Made by a program: the position numbers and the translations under genes. Of a stretch of 64,000 bases of DNA, positions 17,983 through 27,600 are shown in pieces. Position 1 is the first letter of the stretch. Each line of letters begins with the position of its first letter. This stretch comes from Dyella tabacisoli (GTDB lineage Bacteria > Pseudomonadota > Gammaproteobacteria > Xanthomonadales > Rhodanobacteraceae). The stretch is from assembly GCF_003350925.1 (NCBI RefSeq), contig NZ_KZ857176.1, positions 310,001 to 374,000 on the forward strand, written 5' to 3'. The notes under the pieces were generated by a model. The model did not search any database. It was not told the origin of the DNA and was given only the letters and a program-made list of their open reading frames with translations.

Positions 17983-18315
17983 TCAGCGGCCCCAATAGCC
18001 ATCGCGGAAACGCCAGTTATTGCCGTAGCGAATCCATTGTGGCGGGCGATAGACATAACCGGGACGGACCCGAATCCAATCGCCGCGAACCCAGACATGG
18101 CGATGGGCCGGCGCATTCCAGATCCAGTACCCCGGTGCCCAGACATAGCCACGGCGCGGCGGCGGTACCACTTCGCGGATGCGCGCCGGCGGCGGCACGC
18201 CGATATTGACCGCTACATAAGTGCCCGCAGCGGATGGGGGTGTGTAGGCGATAGCAGCAAGCGCGATACCCAGCCCGGCAAACAGAGCCCATGGTCGAGT
18301 GCTGCGTAGGTTCAT
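17983..18315 (-). CDS. YXWGXW-repeat secreted protein
   Basis: A 110-residue protein with a signal peptide (ALFAGLGIALAAIAY, cleavage near SAAG) and a mature part made of aromatic repeats such as RGYVWAPGYWIWN, RHVWVRGDWIRVRPG and PQWIRYGNNWRFRDGYWGR. It resembles the downstream lipoprotein and both probably arose from one ancestor; it lacks a lipobox, so it is predicted to be periplasmic or surface-exposed. The two genes are on the same strand with 110 bases between them. The role is unknown. Confidence 0.75.
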   Translation of the reverse strand: MNLRSTRPWALFAGLGIALAAIAYTPPSAAGTYVAVNIGVPPPARIREVVPPPRRGYVWAPGYWIWNAPAHRHVWVRGDWIRVRPGYVYRPPQWIRYGNNWRFRDGYWGR

Positions 18316-18436
18316 GTCGTTCTCCGTCCCTGCCGCGTGATAAGCGGCGCAAGACGAAAAACGTTGGCTACGGATGTCTGTTGACTATGATGGTTTGGCG
18401 CGTTCAGGTTCGAGCCGGGCGATATAGAACGTCGCG

Positions 18437-19234
18437 TCAGAGTCGGCAGTCCGGCGCATGTCCGCTGGCGCGGGCTTGTTCGTATACCGGCATCAATTGC
18501 TCAGCCTGCTGGCCCAGGGCGACTGCGCGATTCGAGCTACTGGGATGGGTAGAGAGAAAGGCAGGTGGCTTGGTGCCGCTTTGTTGCCCCATCTTCTGCC
18601 ACAGCGCCACCGCGGCGCGCGGGTCGAAACCGGCTTGCGCCATGTAGCGTTGGCCGAGCGTATCGGCCTCGCTTTCCTGTGTGCGGGAAAACGGCAGCAA
18701 GATGCCTACTTCCGCACCCAGGCCCAACGCAGCGGCGGTATAACCGGCGCTGGTGCCACGGCTGGCGGCATAAGCACTGCCGGCGACCACGACCGCCTGC
18801 GCCGCCATATTGTCCGAAACGCGCTCGGCACCGTGGCGGGAAACCACATGCGACAACTCATGGCCCAGCACCACCGCCAATTGATTCTGATCGCTGGCCA
18901 GTTTGAACATGCCCCGGTTCACGCCGATCCGGCCGCCGGGCAGGGCGAATGCATTGGCACTGTCGTCATCGACGATTTGTACTTCCCATGGCTGGGTACT
19001 CCATGGCGAGGGCAAGACCGAGATCAAGGCTTGGGAAACACAGGTGGCGTAGGCGCGTTCGCGCGGTGCATCGACAAACTTGCCTTGCTTGCGCATGCCG
19101 TCGAAGGCGGTCAAACCCATCTGATTCATCTGGTTATCCGACACCATCATCAATTGCGAGCGACCGGTGGGCGAGGTGGTGCACGCACTCAACAACATCG
19201 CACTGAGCAGCGTCGGCAAGTAGCGAACTTTCAT
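18437..19234 (-). CDS. M48-family metallopeptidase lipoprotein
   Basis: A 265-residue periplasmic zinc protease. The N-terminus MKVRYLPTLLSAMLLSACTT is a signal peptide with lipobox LSAC. The zinc site is VLGHELSHVVSRH (HExxH, about residues 124-128), with the third ligand Glu in the ESEADTLG motif near 186, typical of LoiP/YcaL-type M48 proteases that degrade misfolded outer-membrane proteins. It is shorter than BepA and lacks TPR repeats. It is divergent from the TetR gene, with 108 bases between the two starts. Confidence 0.88.
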   Translation of the reverse strand: MKVRYLPTLLSAMLLSACTTSPTGRSQLMMVSDNQMNQMGLTAFDGMRKQGKFVDAPRERAYATCVSQALISVLPSPWSTQPWEVQIVDDDSANAFALPGGRIGVNRGMFKLASDQNQLAVVLGHELSHVVSRHGAERVSDNMAAQAVVVAGSAYAASRGTSAGYTAAALGLGAEVGILLPFSRTQESEADTLGQRYMAQAGFDPRAAVALWQKMGQQSGTKPPAFLSTHPSSSNRAVALGQQAEQLMPVYEQARASGHAPDCRL

Positions 19235-19304
19235 GGGTGAATCTCCCTGTTGAACCCCGTCCGCAGCATACCCCTGGGCGCAGGTTCTTACCGCATCGCC
19301 GCAC

Positions 19305-19334
19305 TTGAAATAGAACGAACGGTCGTGCTATTTA
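19305..19334 (+). promoter_or_regulatory. TetR operator overlapping the tetR promoter
   Basis: A 26-bp imperfect palindrome at 19308-19333 has outer arms AAATAG / CTATTT and inner arms ACGA / TCGT around a CG centre; only two symmetric position pairs fail. It overlaps a possible promoter, TTGAAA at 19305-19310 and TATTTA at 19329-19334 with an 18-base spacer. The predicted transcript start falls at or within a few bases of the tetR ATG at 19343. Autoregulation is the natural reading. Confidence 0.65.
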
Positions 19335-19342
19335 TTCGCGCC

Positions 19343-19975
19343 ATGAATACTCAACAAGTCGCCAGTAAGGGCGAAGCCACTCGCGAGTTGATTCTCGATA
19401 GCGCCTACGAGATCGCCCGCAACGATGGCTTGGAAGGGCTGTCGCTAGGCCTGTTGGCCAAACAGGTCGGCATGTCCAAAAGCGGCGTATTCGCCCATTT
19501 TGGCTCGCGCGAAGAGCTGCAACTGGCCGTGCTGGAGGCGGGCAGGCGCCGGTTTCTGGACCACGTGCTGCTACCGGCGGTGAAGCTGCCGCGCGGGTTG
19601 CCACGGCTGCAGGCCATCGTGCACAACTGGTTTGAGTGGGTGCATCGCTATCAGTCCGGTTGCGTGCTGTTGGCCGCCACCAGTGAATACGACGGCAAAA
19701 ATGGTGCGCTGCACGATGCCGTGGTATACCAGCAAGCAGGGTGGCGGCAGGCGATGATCCGAGCCGTTGATTACGCCATCGCCAACGGCGAGCTGCCGGC
19801 CGGCACCGATGCGGCGCAAGTGGCTTTTGAAATCCATGCCCTGGCGCTGGCCTTGCATCAGGACGCCGGCCTGTTTGGCTACGAAGACGCGATTCGCCGA
19901 GCGCGTCGAGGTGTTGAACGTTTGCTCGGCGTAGCACCAAAGAAAGCCGATCTTATCGAGGGAGCACGCTCATGA
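19343..19975 (+). CDS. TetR-family transcriptional regulator
   Basis: A 210-residue repressor. The N-terminal helix-turn-helix region (about 10-60) includes ATRELILDSAYEIARNDGLE and LLAKQVGMSKSGVFAHFGSR, a standard TetR recognition helix; the C-terminal domain is the ligand-binding and dimerisation part with a WFEWVHRYQSGCVLLAAT region seen in TetR proteins next to hydrolases. The start at 19343 is preferred because the operator and promoter lie directly upstream; an in-frame start at 19250 would place the operator inside the gene. There is no clear ribosome binding site, so translation may be leaderless. It overlaps the hydrolase gene by four bases. Confidence 0.88.
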   Translation: MNTQQVASKGEATRELILDSAYEIARNDGLEGLSLGLLAKQVGMSKSGVFAHFGSREELQLAVLEAGRRRFLDHVLLPAVKLPRGLPRLQAIVHNWFEWVHRYQSGCVLLAATSEYDGKNGALHDAVVYQQAGWRQAMIRAVDYAIANGELPAGTDAAQVAFEIHALALALHQDAGLFGYEDAIRRARRGVERLLGVAPKKADLIEGARS

Positions 19976-20910
19976 ACCGTACCCGTCGTCAGGTGGAATC
20001 AAAACGTCACGGCGCCGCGGCCTTGCTCAAGCTGAGCGCGGTGCGCGCAGGCTTTGCCCTAGGCAGCCGAATCGCGCCGACACGCACCGTAAATCGCGCG
20101 GCTCGTTTATTTAGCACACCGTTCGCCAGCAGTCGCAAACGTGCCGCGTCGGCGTTGTCGCAAACCGACGCGCAACGTGGCGAGATAATCGTTGACGGCA
20201 CCCGTATAGCCACCTATACCTGGGGCGACCCGGCGAAACAGCCCTATGCCTTGCTCGTGCATGGCTGGTCCAGTTTCGGTCTGCGTTTTCAGCCTTGGAT
20301 AAAGCAATTGCGCGCCATGGGCCTGGCCGTTATCACCTTCGATCAACCAGGCCACGGCGACAGCGGGGGACGCTATTGCACGCTGCCCGATTTCGTAAAC
20401 ACCGTGCGTGAAATAGGCCGTGTTTACGGCACCGCAGCATTAGCCGTGGGGCACTCGCTAGGCGGTACGGCAGTGACCTTGGCGCAAGACGAAAACTGGC
20501 ATGCCCAGCGCTTGATCCTGATCGCCCCCGCAGCCGACCCGGTCGCAGCCACCAGGCGCTTCACCCATTTCGTGCATTTGAGCGAACACCTCAGCGAACG
20601 GTTGCACGATCGCTTCAAGGCCATATCCGGCGTCTCCATCCACGACCTGCAAGTACATCGCCATTTGCCGCGCATGGGCCAACCCGCGCTGATCGTGCAT
20701 GACCTGGACGATCGCGAAGTGCCGTGGGAAGAAGGTGAACGTTACGCTCGCCACTGGAGCGGCGCCCGCCTGTTGACCACCCAAGGGCTGGGGCACCACA
20801 AAGTGCTCGATGCCACCGAAGTAGTCGATGCCGCGTTTGCGTTCTTGCATGGCAAGGCAGTAGGCGAGCGCGTGATTGCTTCGCCGAATCTGCCGTTTGG
20901 CTTGGCTTGA
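19972..20910 (+). CDS. Alpha/beta hydrolase
   Basis: A 312-residue serine hydrolase of the alpha/beta fold. LLVHGWSSFG (oxyanion HG), FDQPGHGDSGG and the nucleophile elbow VGHSLGG (Ser about residue 164) are visible; DLDDREVPWEEG holds the candidate acid and GLGHHKVLD the catalytic His. The N-terminal 70 residues are basic and unusual for the core fold. ATGA overlap with the tetR gene makes it the likely target of that repressor. Esterase or lipase activity on a small lipid-like substrate is likely; the actual substrate is unknown. Confidence 0.85.
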   Translation: MNRTRRQVESKRHGAAALLKLSAVRAGFALGSRIAPTRTVNRAARLFSTPFASSRKRAASALSQTDAQRGEIIVDGTRIATYTWGDPAKQPYALLVHGWSSFGLRFQPWIKQLRAMGLAVITFDQPGHGDSGGRYCTLPDFVNTVREIGRVYGTAALAVGHSLGGTAVTLAQDENWHAQRLILIAPAADPVAATRRFTHFVHLSEHLSERLHDRFKAISGVSIHDLQVHRHLPRMGQPALIVHDLDDREVPWEEGERYARHWSGARLLTTQGLGHHKVLDATEVVDAAFAFLHGKAVGERVIASPNLPFGLA

Positions 20911-20924
20911 TCGGTGACTAATCG

Positions 20925-21010
20925 GTAGGTTGGGGTGAGCGAAGCGAACCCCAACGATTTGCCTCCAACGATCCGCCACGTTGGGTAGCACTTCGTTCAA
21001 CCCAACCTAC
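20925..21010. repeat. Palindromic dispersed repeat, family B, copy 1
   Basis: The element has GTAGGTTGGG at one end and CCCAACCTAC at the other, with internal GAGCGAAGCGAACCCCAAC and CACTTCGTTCAACCC segments. Other copies are at 30087-30159, 30712-30784, 33113-33179 and 33885-33957. It lies 15 bases after the hydrolase stop and can fold into a long hairpin, so it may serve as a transcript end. Confidence 0.8.
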
Positions 21011-21040
21011 GTCAATGCAAATAGTTCCCATTAGCGATTC

Positions 21041-22234
21041 GTGTTAGGCTCGCCGACTTTCTGCGCCTGCTTGCTCTCGCATGAACCTGATCGCTTCCCG
21101 CACCGCGACTGTCCAGTGACCTCGCGCCCCTCAGCTTCGTCGCTGATCCCGGCTCGTCCGCGCTTGCGGTTGCGTGATGTGCTGCGCAAGTTGCATCTGT
21201 GGATGGGGTTGAGCATCGGTGTGATGTTTGCGGTGCTTGCGTTGTCGGGCACCTTGCTCGCGTTTCAGTCGGATCTGCTGAAGTGGCAGCATCCGCAGTT
21301 GACCGGTCATACGCTGCCGACGCCGGCACAGAACGCGGCCATGTTGCAGCACATCTATCAAACGCCATGGCCCACGCCATTGCGCAGCGCCGACCTGCCT
21401 GACGCAGAGTTGCCGGTGTGGCAGTTGTTTTTGGGTGGCGATACGCGGGTTTATCTGGACCCGGCGGATGGACATCCGTTGTTGGTGCGTACGCCGCAGA
21501 CGGATTGGCTGCTCTGGTTGCGTTTGCTGCACACGCACTTGCTCGGCGGCAAGGTGGGCGAGCAGGTGCTTGGTGTCATCGGCGTGATCGAGCTGTTGCT
21601 GCTGATTTCCGGCGCGATCATCTGGTGGCCGCGTCGAGGCCAGTGGCGCAACGCAGTGCGTATGCATGCGCAGCCGCCGGCGCGGCGGTGGCGTAGCTGG
21701 CATCAAAGCTTGGGTGCTGCGTTATTTCCGTTGCTATTGCTGAGTACGGTGACTGGCGTGGCGTTGATTTATAAAGAACCGGCACGAGCCGCGCTGCGTA
21801 TTCTGTTTGCTGATCGCCAGGCGGAGCCGCCGAAGCCGCCGTCGATGGCTTTGCAACAGGCACCTATCCGTTGGCTTGAAGCGATGGCCGCCGCGCAAGC
21901 CGCATTGCCGCAGGCGGAGCTGAGCCGAGTATCGATGCCCGATGCGAAAAATGCGTCCTTGATGGTGCGCGCACGTGGTCCCAGCGAGTGGAATGTGGTC
22001 GGTCGCAGTCTGATTGTGGTCGATCCGTATACGGCGAAAGTGATGGCCGTATATGACGCTGAAAAGCAGGGCAGCGGTGGCCTGGTCAGCGATGGTATTT
22101 ATCCGCTGCATGCGGGTGTGGTGGGTGGTAATGCTTGGCGGCTGGTGATCGCGTTTGTCGGGTTGTTGCCGGCGTTTTTTGTGACTACCGGGTTCTTGTT
22201 TTGGTGGGCGCGTACTCGTCGCAAGAAGGCTTGA
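21041..22234 (+). CDS. PepSY-domain membrane protein
   Basis: A protein of up to 397 residues with four transmembrane helices and the PepSY-associated TM architecture: RKLHLWMGLSIGVMFAVLAL near residue 50, a periplasmic PepSY region, VLGVIGVIELLLLISGAIIWW near 175, a third helix at LGAALFPLLLLSTVTGVALIY, a second periplasmic PepSY lobe and a final helix LVIAFVGLLPAFFVTTGFLFWW. The HLWMG and WWPRRG motifs are typical. Such proteins often accompany siderophore uptake or act as ferric reductases. The first codon is a GTG at 21041; a GTG at 21116 is an alternative and neither has a clear ribosome binding site, so the exact start is uncertain. Confidence 0.85.
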   Translation: MLGSPTFCACLLSHEPDRFPHRDCPVTSRPSASSLIPARPRLRLRDVLRKLHLWMGLSIGVMFAVLALSGTLLAFQSDLLKWQHPQLTGHTLPTPAQNAAMLQHIYQTPWPTPLRSADLPDAELPVWQLFLGGDTRVYLDPADGHPLLVRTPQTDWLLWLRLLHTHLLGGKVGEQVLGVIGVIELLLLISGAIIWWPRRGQWRNAVRMHAQPPARRWRSWHQSLGAALFPLLLLSTVTGVALIYKEPARAALRILFADRQAEPPKPPSMALQQAPIRWLEAMAAAQAALPQAELSRVSMPDAKNASLMVRARGPSEWNVVGRSLIVVDPYTAKVMAVYDAEKQGSGGLVSDGIYPLHAGVVGGNAWRLVIAFVGLLPAFFVTTGFLFWWARTRRKKA

Positions 22235-22250
22235 TTTTTGTCGCTAGGTT

Positions 22251-22380
22251 GGCCCCTCCCCAACCCTCCCCTGCAAGTCCCAAAAAGGGGACTCCCTGCG
22301 GTCGCAGGGAGGGGCTGACTGGGGCGAGCTTTTGCCCCTCCCCCTGCGCGCAGGGGGAGGTTGGGAGGGGGGAGGGGGTT
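22251..22380. repeat. GC-rich dispersed repeat, family A, copy 2
   Basis: The block has CCCCTCCCCAACCCTCCCCT, the unit CCCAAAAAGGGGACTCCCTG CGGTCGCAGGGAG, then GGGGCGAGCTTTTGCCCCTC and GGGGGAGGTTGGGAGGGG. The parts match copies at 6631-6710 and 44606-44815. It fills the space between the convergent PepSY and ketosynthase genes and probably folds into strong hairpins. Confidence 0.75.
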
Positions 22381-24268
22381 ACTCCTCACCGTGCCAGCGA
22401 TGGCGCTCCACCATCGTCAAGGCAAGTCGCGGCCCACGGCGGAACGCGCGTTCGCGTCGCTCGCGTTCTTTGCGCAACTGCGGCCAGCGTTCCAAATAGG
22501 CGGCCAGCACTTGGGGGTCTATTTCGTAGCGAGCGAGTGCAGCGGGGTTTGCCGAGCGCAGCGCCACCGCGCCGTTATAGCCGCCGAAACCCTGGGTGGC
22601 ACACAGGGCGCCGCTATCCAGATGGCCTTGCAGCGGGGCTTTTTGCAGGGTAAATGCCGCAGCGGTGGATTCCAGTTCGGGGTCGAGCTGGCGCAGGGTC
22701 GGCACACCCGGTGCGAGCCTGCCGAGTACGTATTGCAAGGCTTGCGAGATGGCCTTCAGGCCGGTTTCGCCCATGGTGTGGCCATCGCCGAGCGCCTTCG
22801 GGGTGCCGACGAACATTGGCGGCAAGGGGCCGCTGAAACCCTGGCGCAGCGCGGCACCGGTTCGTCCGGCCGAGGCGGTGGTGAGATCGCTTTTTGAATT
22901 GGTGCGGGTGCCGGTGGCGTGCGCCACCAGGTATTCGAAATCGGCCACGCCATAGCCGTGAGCCTTATGCGCCATATCCAGTGCGTGGACCATGGCATTC
23001 TCGCCGCCAAAGCCGACCCCGGCGAAATGCGCCTTGCCGCCGGCTTCGCCGCTTTGACCCCAGCCGACGATGATCGAGGTGATGTCGAGAAAATGGCGCA
23101 GGGCGAAATCGAGTGTGGTTATCAGCAGGCCGGAGCCGGCGTTGCCCACCACCGTACCGTTGGCATCGACATCGAACGGAGCGAGCGAGTCGCTCACCGC
23201 ACGTTGCTCGTCGGGGCCGTGGGCGGCATTGATCGCGTCCAGCTTTTCGCTGGTCATCAAGGCGCCGCCACCAAATGCGTCGAGCAGGCCGAAGCGTGGC
23301 TGCAGCGAGGCATCGGCCGCCGTCAGCAAGACCATCTTGGGTCGCTGAAAACCGGGATAGTCGAACAATAGCTGCGGCGCGATATCGCACAGGGCGACCA
23401 GGCTCGATGCGCAAGCGCCAACGGCAGTCATCGGTGTTTGCGGTACGCGCAAGTAGCCGGGGTCGTCAGAGCGCAGAGAGTCGCGCAATGCCGGATTCTT
23501 CAGGGTGCGGCTCAGGCTATAGGCCGGTGCCAGCATGGTCGATACCAGTGCCGGGCCATGCGAACCCAGCGAACTCGCCAACTGCACGGCAAAGCGATCG
23601 CGTGGCTTGCCTTCGGGCGGGGGCGGTGCATCCGGGCGCAGCCATTGTCCTAGTGCATCCATGCCGGCAAACGCGGTGGCGGCGGCGACGCGAAAGCCAT
23701 ACGGGTTGCTGACCAGTTCCGACAACGGCGTCGGCAAACCGGCCAGGGCACCCAGTGCGCCATAGGCGAATAATTGCGACTGCAGCGACGGCCCCAACAG
23801 CGGCTCGTCCTGAAACAGCCCGTACATGTCTCTCAGTGCCGACCCGCGCACGTCGTCGTAGCGAATGCCGGCCAGGCGGCGCAGGCCGCCGTTTTCCAGG
23901 TCGTGCGGCAGGCAGGCGGCAATATCGGTCACCGTCTGGCTGGGCATCAGCAGGTTCGGATCGATGCGACGAATGCCCAGGTTGGCGCGCAACTGGCTGC
24001 CATAGCGAGTCTCGATCTCGGCCAGGGTGGCCGGCTGGCCGGCCTGCTCGCCGCCGACCCAGCGCATGCTTGAGATGTCATCAGCGGGGTCGTCGAAGGC
24101 GATCAGCCCGGCATCGAACGCCGCCATGGCGATGAAATCCGCTTCGCCGCGGACTTTTGCCTGATAGGTTTCCGTGCTGCCTACCGCCGACATCGTGCAC
24201 GGCGTGCCAATGGTTACGAGTACCTGATGGCCGCTCAGCACGACGGATACCGTGTCTGTGGGTGACAA
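22379..24268 (-). CDS. Stand-alone beta-ketoacyl synthase
   Basis: A ketosynthase of up to 629 residues that would form carbon-carbon bonds between acyl thioesters. The catalytic Cys is in TAVGACASSL (about residue 287), and the His residues are in VAHATGTRTNS and in PKALGDGHTMGETGLKA, giving a complete Cys-His-His set with the conserved Lys. It is longer than FabB/FabF (about 410): extra sequence lies in the first 250 residues and in a basic 60-residue C-terminal tail. The start is unsure: TTG at 24268, GTG at 24241 or ATG at 24193; the GTG keeps the first beta strand (HQVLVTIG) intact, and an in-frame stop prevents a much longer N-terminus. No acyl carrier protein or other synthase partner is nearby. 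It is divergent from icmF. Confidence 0.8.
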   Translation of the reverse strand: MSPTDTVSVVLSGHQVLVTIGTPCTMSAVGSTETYQAKVRGEADFIAMAAFDAGLIAFDDPADDISSMRWVGGEQAGQPATLAEIETRYGSQLRANLGIRRIDPNLLMPSQTVTDIAACLPHDLENGGLRRLAGIRYDDVRGSALRDMYGLFQDEPLLGPSLQSQLFAYGALGALAGLPTPLSELVSNPYGFRVAAATAFAGMDALGQWLRPDAPPPPEGKPRDRFAVQLASSLGSHGPALVSTMLAPAYSLSRTLKNPALRDSLRSDDPGYLRVPQTPMTAVGACASSLVALCDIAPQLLFDYPGFQRPKMVLLTAADASLQPRFGLLDAFGGGALMTSEKLDAINAAHGPDEQRAVSDSLAPFDVDANGTVVGNAGSGLLITTLDFALRHFLDITSIIVGWGQSGEAGGKAHFAGVGFGGENAMVHALDMAHKAHGYGVADFEYLVAHATGTRTNSKSDLTTASAGRTGAALRQGFSGPLPPMFVGTPKALGDGHTMGETGLKAISQALQYVLGRLAPGVPTLRQLDPELESTAAAFTLQKAPLQGHLDSGALCATQGFGGYNGAVALRSANPAALARYEIDPQVLAAYLERWPQLRKERERRERAFRRGPRLALTMVERHRWHGEE

Positions 24269-24639
24269 CTGATGGTCAGACGCGTAGCGCCCGCAAAAAT
24301 GGATTGCACTGTAATTCCCGTAGGGCCCAAGGTCGGTGAAAGCAAGCGCGTCATATCAGTGGCAGCGACCCTGGCACTGACTGCATCTGCCCCATCTGAA
24401 CGGGCTGTTAAAAAGGGCAACTTACCGAAGCCGGGCCAGTGATGCTAGCGGTTGACACTGTAGTCGTGTCGTGACGGCGTGACGGCGCGCTTTATCGGGC
24501 GATATAGGCAGTTTGCAGTCACCCCATGGTCAAGGCGTAACCGAGACAGGCGGCGCAGCGGGGCCGGCGGGGGAGGAGTCTGGCGCTCGCGCTACAATTG
24601 CCCAATTCCCTCTCCCTGAATCGAAGTCCCGGAGTCGTC
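24269..24639. promoter_or_regulatory. Divergent promoter region between ketosynthase and icmF
   Basis: This 371-base region separates the two divergent starts. TACAAT at 24593-24598 is a candidate -10 box for icmF, 41 bases before its ATG, without a good -35 partner; a lone TTGACA occurs near 24454. GGAG at 24631-24634 serves as the icmF ribosome binding site. The rest holds no convincing gene. Confidence 0.4.
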
Positions 24640-27600
24640 ATGAGTTCGACCGCCAAGCACGTCCCCGCCAGTGCGGCCCAGCAAGAAAACAGCCCGCTGC
24701 GTTTCGTTACCGCAGCCAGCCTGTTCGATGGGCACGATGCGGCGATCAATATCATGCGGCGCATCATTCAGTCGCAGGGCGCCGAAGTCATTCATTTGGG
24801 CCATAACCGCTCAGTAGAAGACGTGGTTCGTGCTGCGCTGCAAGAAGATGCCGACGCGATTGCGCTGTCTTCTTACCAGGGTGGTCACGTCGAGTACTTC
24901 AAGTACATGGTGGACATGCTTAAAGAGCGCGGGGCGGCCCATATCCGCGTGTTCGGCGGCGGCGGCGGCACCATTACGCCCGAAGAGATCCGCGAGCTGC
25001 AGGCCTATGGAGTGGAGCGTATCTACCACCCCAACGACGGCATGAAGCTCGGCCTCACCGAAATGATCGAAGACGTGATGCAGCGCGCCGGCAAGGCCGC
25101 CGTACAGCGTGAGCAGGGCGAAACCAGCGCCGTGCCCAAGGTGGACATCAACGACGAGATCTCCATCGGCCACATGCTCTCGGCCATCGAGGAGGGCAGG
25201 CTGTCCGAGGCCGAGCTTGAATCGCAACGCAAGCAGTGGAAGCTCGCCGGCAAACAGACGCCAGTGCTTGGCCTTACCGGTACCGGCGGCGCGGGCAAAT
25301 CGTCGGTGGTGGACGAGTTGCTGCTGCGCTTTTTGCACGCGTTTCCGCAGATGCGCATCGCTGTGCTAGCGGTCGACCCGACCCGCCGTCGTTCCGGCGG
25401 TGCCTTGCTCGGCGACCGTATCCGCATGAACTCGCTACGCAGCCATCGCGTGTATATGCGCTCCATGGCTACGCGCCGCCAGCACGCCGCCACCAGCATC
25501 GTGCTGCACGACTGCATCGATTTCCTGAAGAGCCAGCCCTACGACCTGGTCATCGTGGAAACCGCTGGCATCGGTCAGAGCGATTCGGAGATCGTCGATC
25601 TGGTCGATTTCCCGGTCTACGTCATGACCAGCGAATACGGCGCGGCCAGCCAGCTTGAGAAGATCGACATGATCGACTTCGCCGAGTTGGTAGTGCTCAA
25701 CAAATTCGACAAGCGCGGCGCCGAAGATGCGCTGCGCGACGTGCGCAAGCAGTGGAAGCGCAACCGCACCGCGTTCTCGCTCAAAGACGAAGACGTGCCG
25801 GTGTACCCCACCATCGCCAGCCAGTTCAACGATCCGGGCGTGACCTGGATGTTCTCCAATCTGTGCCGCCTGATGTGCGACAAGCTCAAGCTGCCGGAGG
25901 AGAAATGGTCGCCCCAGCTCGACACCTCGCTCAAGTCGCCGCGCGCCACCGTGCTGATTCCCGGCAGCCGCGTGCGCTACCTCGCCGAGATTGCCGAGCA
26001 GGGCCGCGCCATCAACAGCGCCATCGTGCATCAGGCCGAATATGCCAGTAAGGCGCAGCACTACTACGAAGCCTTGAAAGAGCTGGGCGACGAAAAGCTG
26101 CCGCGCGCGCTCGACCTCTACCACAGCGTTGACCTGCACGCCGAAGGCGACCGCTCGCTCATCACCCTGCGCCAACGCTATAACGCGGCCTTGAAAGAAC
26201 TCAGCCACGAGGCGATCCACCAACTGCGCGATTGGCCGGCGCTGTACAAATCGGTGACCGCCGACGTCAACGAATACAAAGTGCGCGACAAGGTCATCCG
26301 CGTCGAGAACTACCGCGACTCGCTCAGCCACCAGAAGATTCCGAAAGTATCGCCGCCCAAGTCGAAAGACTGGGGCGAGCTGGTCAGCTTCCTCGGTCGC
26401 GAGCACTTGCCGGGCCATTACCCCTACACCGGCGGTGTGTATCCGTACCGCCGCAGCGGCGAAGACCCGACCCGCATGTTTGCCGGCGAAGGCACGCCCG
26501 AGCGCACCAACCGCCGCTTCCATTACCTCAGCCAGGGCGGTGCCGCCACGCGCCTGTCCACCGCGTTCGACTCGGTCACCCTGTATGGCGAAGACCCCGC
26601 GCCGCGCCCGGATATCTTCGGCAAAATCGGCAACTCCGGCGTCAACATCGCCACGCTGGACGACATGAAGAAGCTGTACTCCGGCTTCGATCTCAGCGCG
26701 CCCAGCACCTCCGTCTCCATGACCATCAACGGCCCCGCGCCGATGATCCTGGCGATGTTCATGAACACCGCCATCGATCAGAACGTCGAGAAATACCTGC
26801 GCGAAGACGACGCCCGCTGGGCCGCCGCCGAAGAGAAGATCGCGGAGATCTACAAGCATGTGCCGCGCCCGAAATACCACGGCGAACTGCCCGCTGGTAA
26901 CGATGGGCTGGGCCTGGGTCTGCTCGGCGTCTCCGGCGACGAGCTGGTCGATGCCGAGACCTACCAGCGCATCAAGCAGCACACCTTGCAAAGCGTGCGC
27001 GGCACCGTGCAAGCCGACATCTTTAAAGAAGACCAGGCGCAAAACACCTGCATCTTCAGCACCGAATTCGCGCTGCGCATGATGGGCGACATCCAGCAGT
27101 ACTTTGTCGACAACAAAGTGCGCAACTTCTATTCGGTATCCATCTCCGGTTATCACATCGCCGAAGCCGGCGCGAACCCGATCAGCCAGCTCGCCTTCAC
27201 CCTGAGCAACGGCTTCACCATCGTCGAGTACTACCTCGCGCGCGGCATGAGCGTGGACGACTTTGCGCCCAACCTCAGCTTCTTCTTCTCCAATGGCATG
27301 GACCCGGAATACACCGTGATCGGCCGCGTCGCCCGCCGCATCTGGGCCCGCGCCATGCGCGAGCGCTACGGCGCCAGTGCGCGCAGCCAGATGATGAAGT
27401 ACCACATCCAGACCTCCGGTCGCTCACTGCACGCGCAAGAGATCCAGTTCAACGACATCCGCACCACCCTGCAGGCCATGTACGCACTGTTCGACAACTG
27501 CAACAGCCTGCACACCAACGCCTACGACGAAGCCATCACCACGCCCACCGAAGAAAGTGTGCGTCGCGCCGTGGCGATTCAGATGATTATCAACAAAGAG

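Noticed and set aside
25435-27405. A 656-codon open frame on the minus strand across icmF
   Set aside because: Antisense shadow of a conserved enzyme; no motifs and biased composition.
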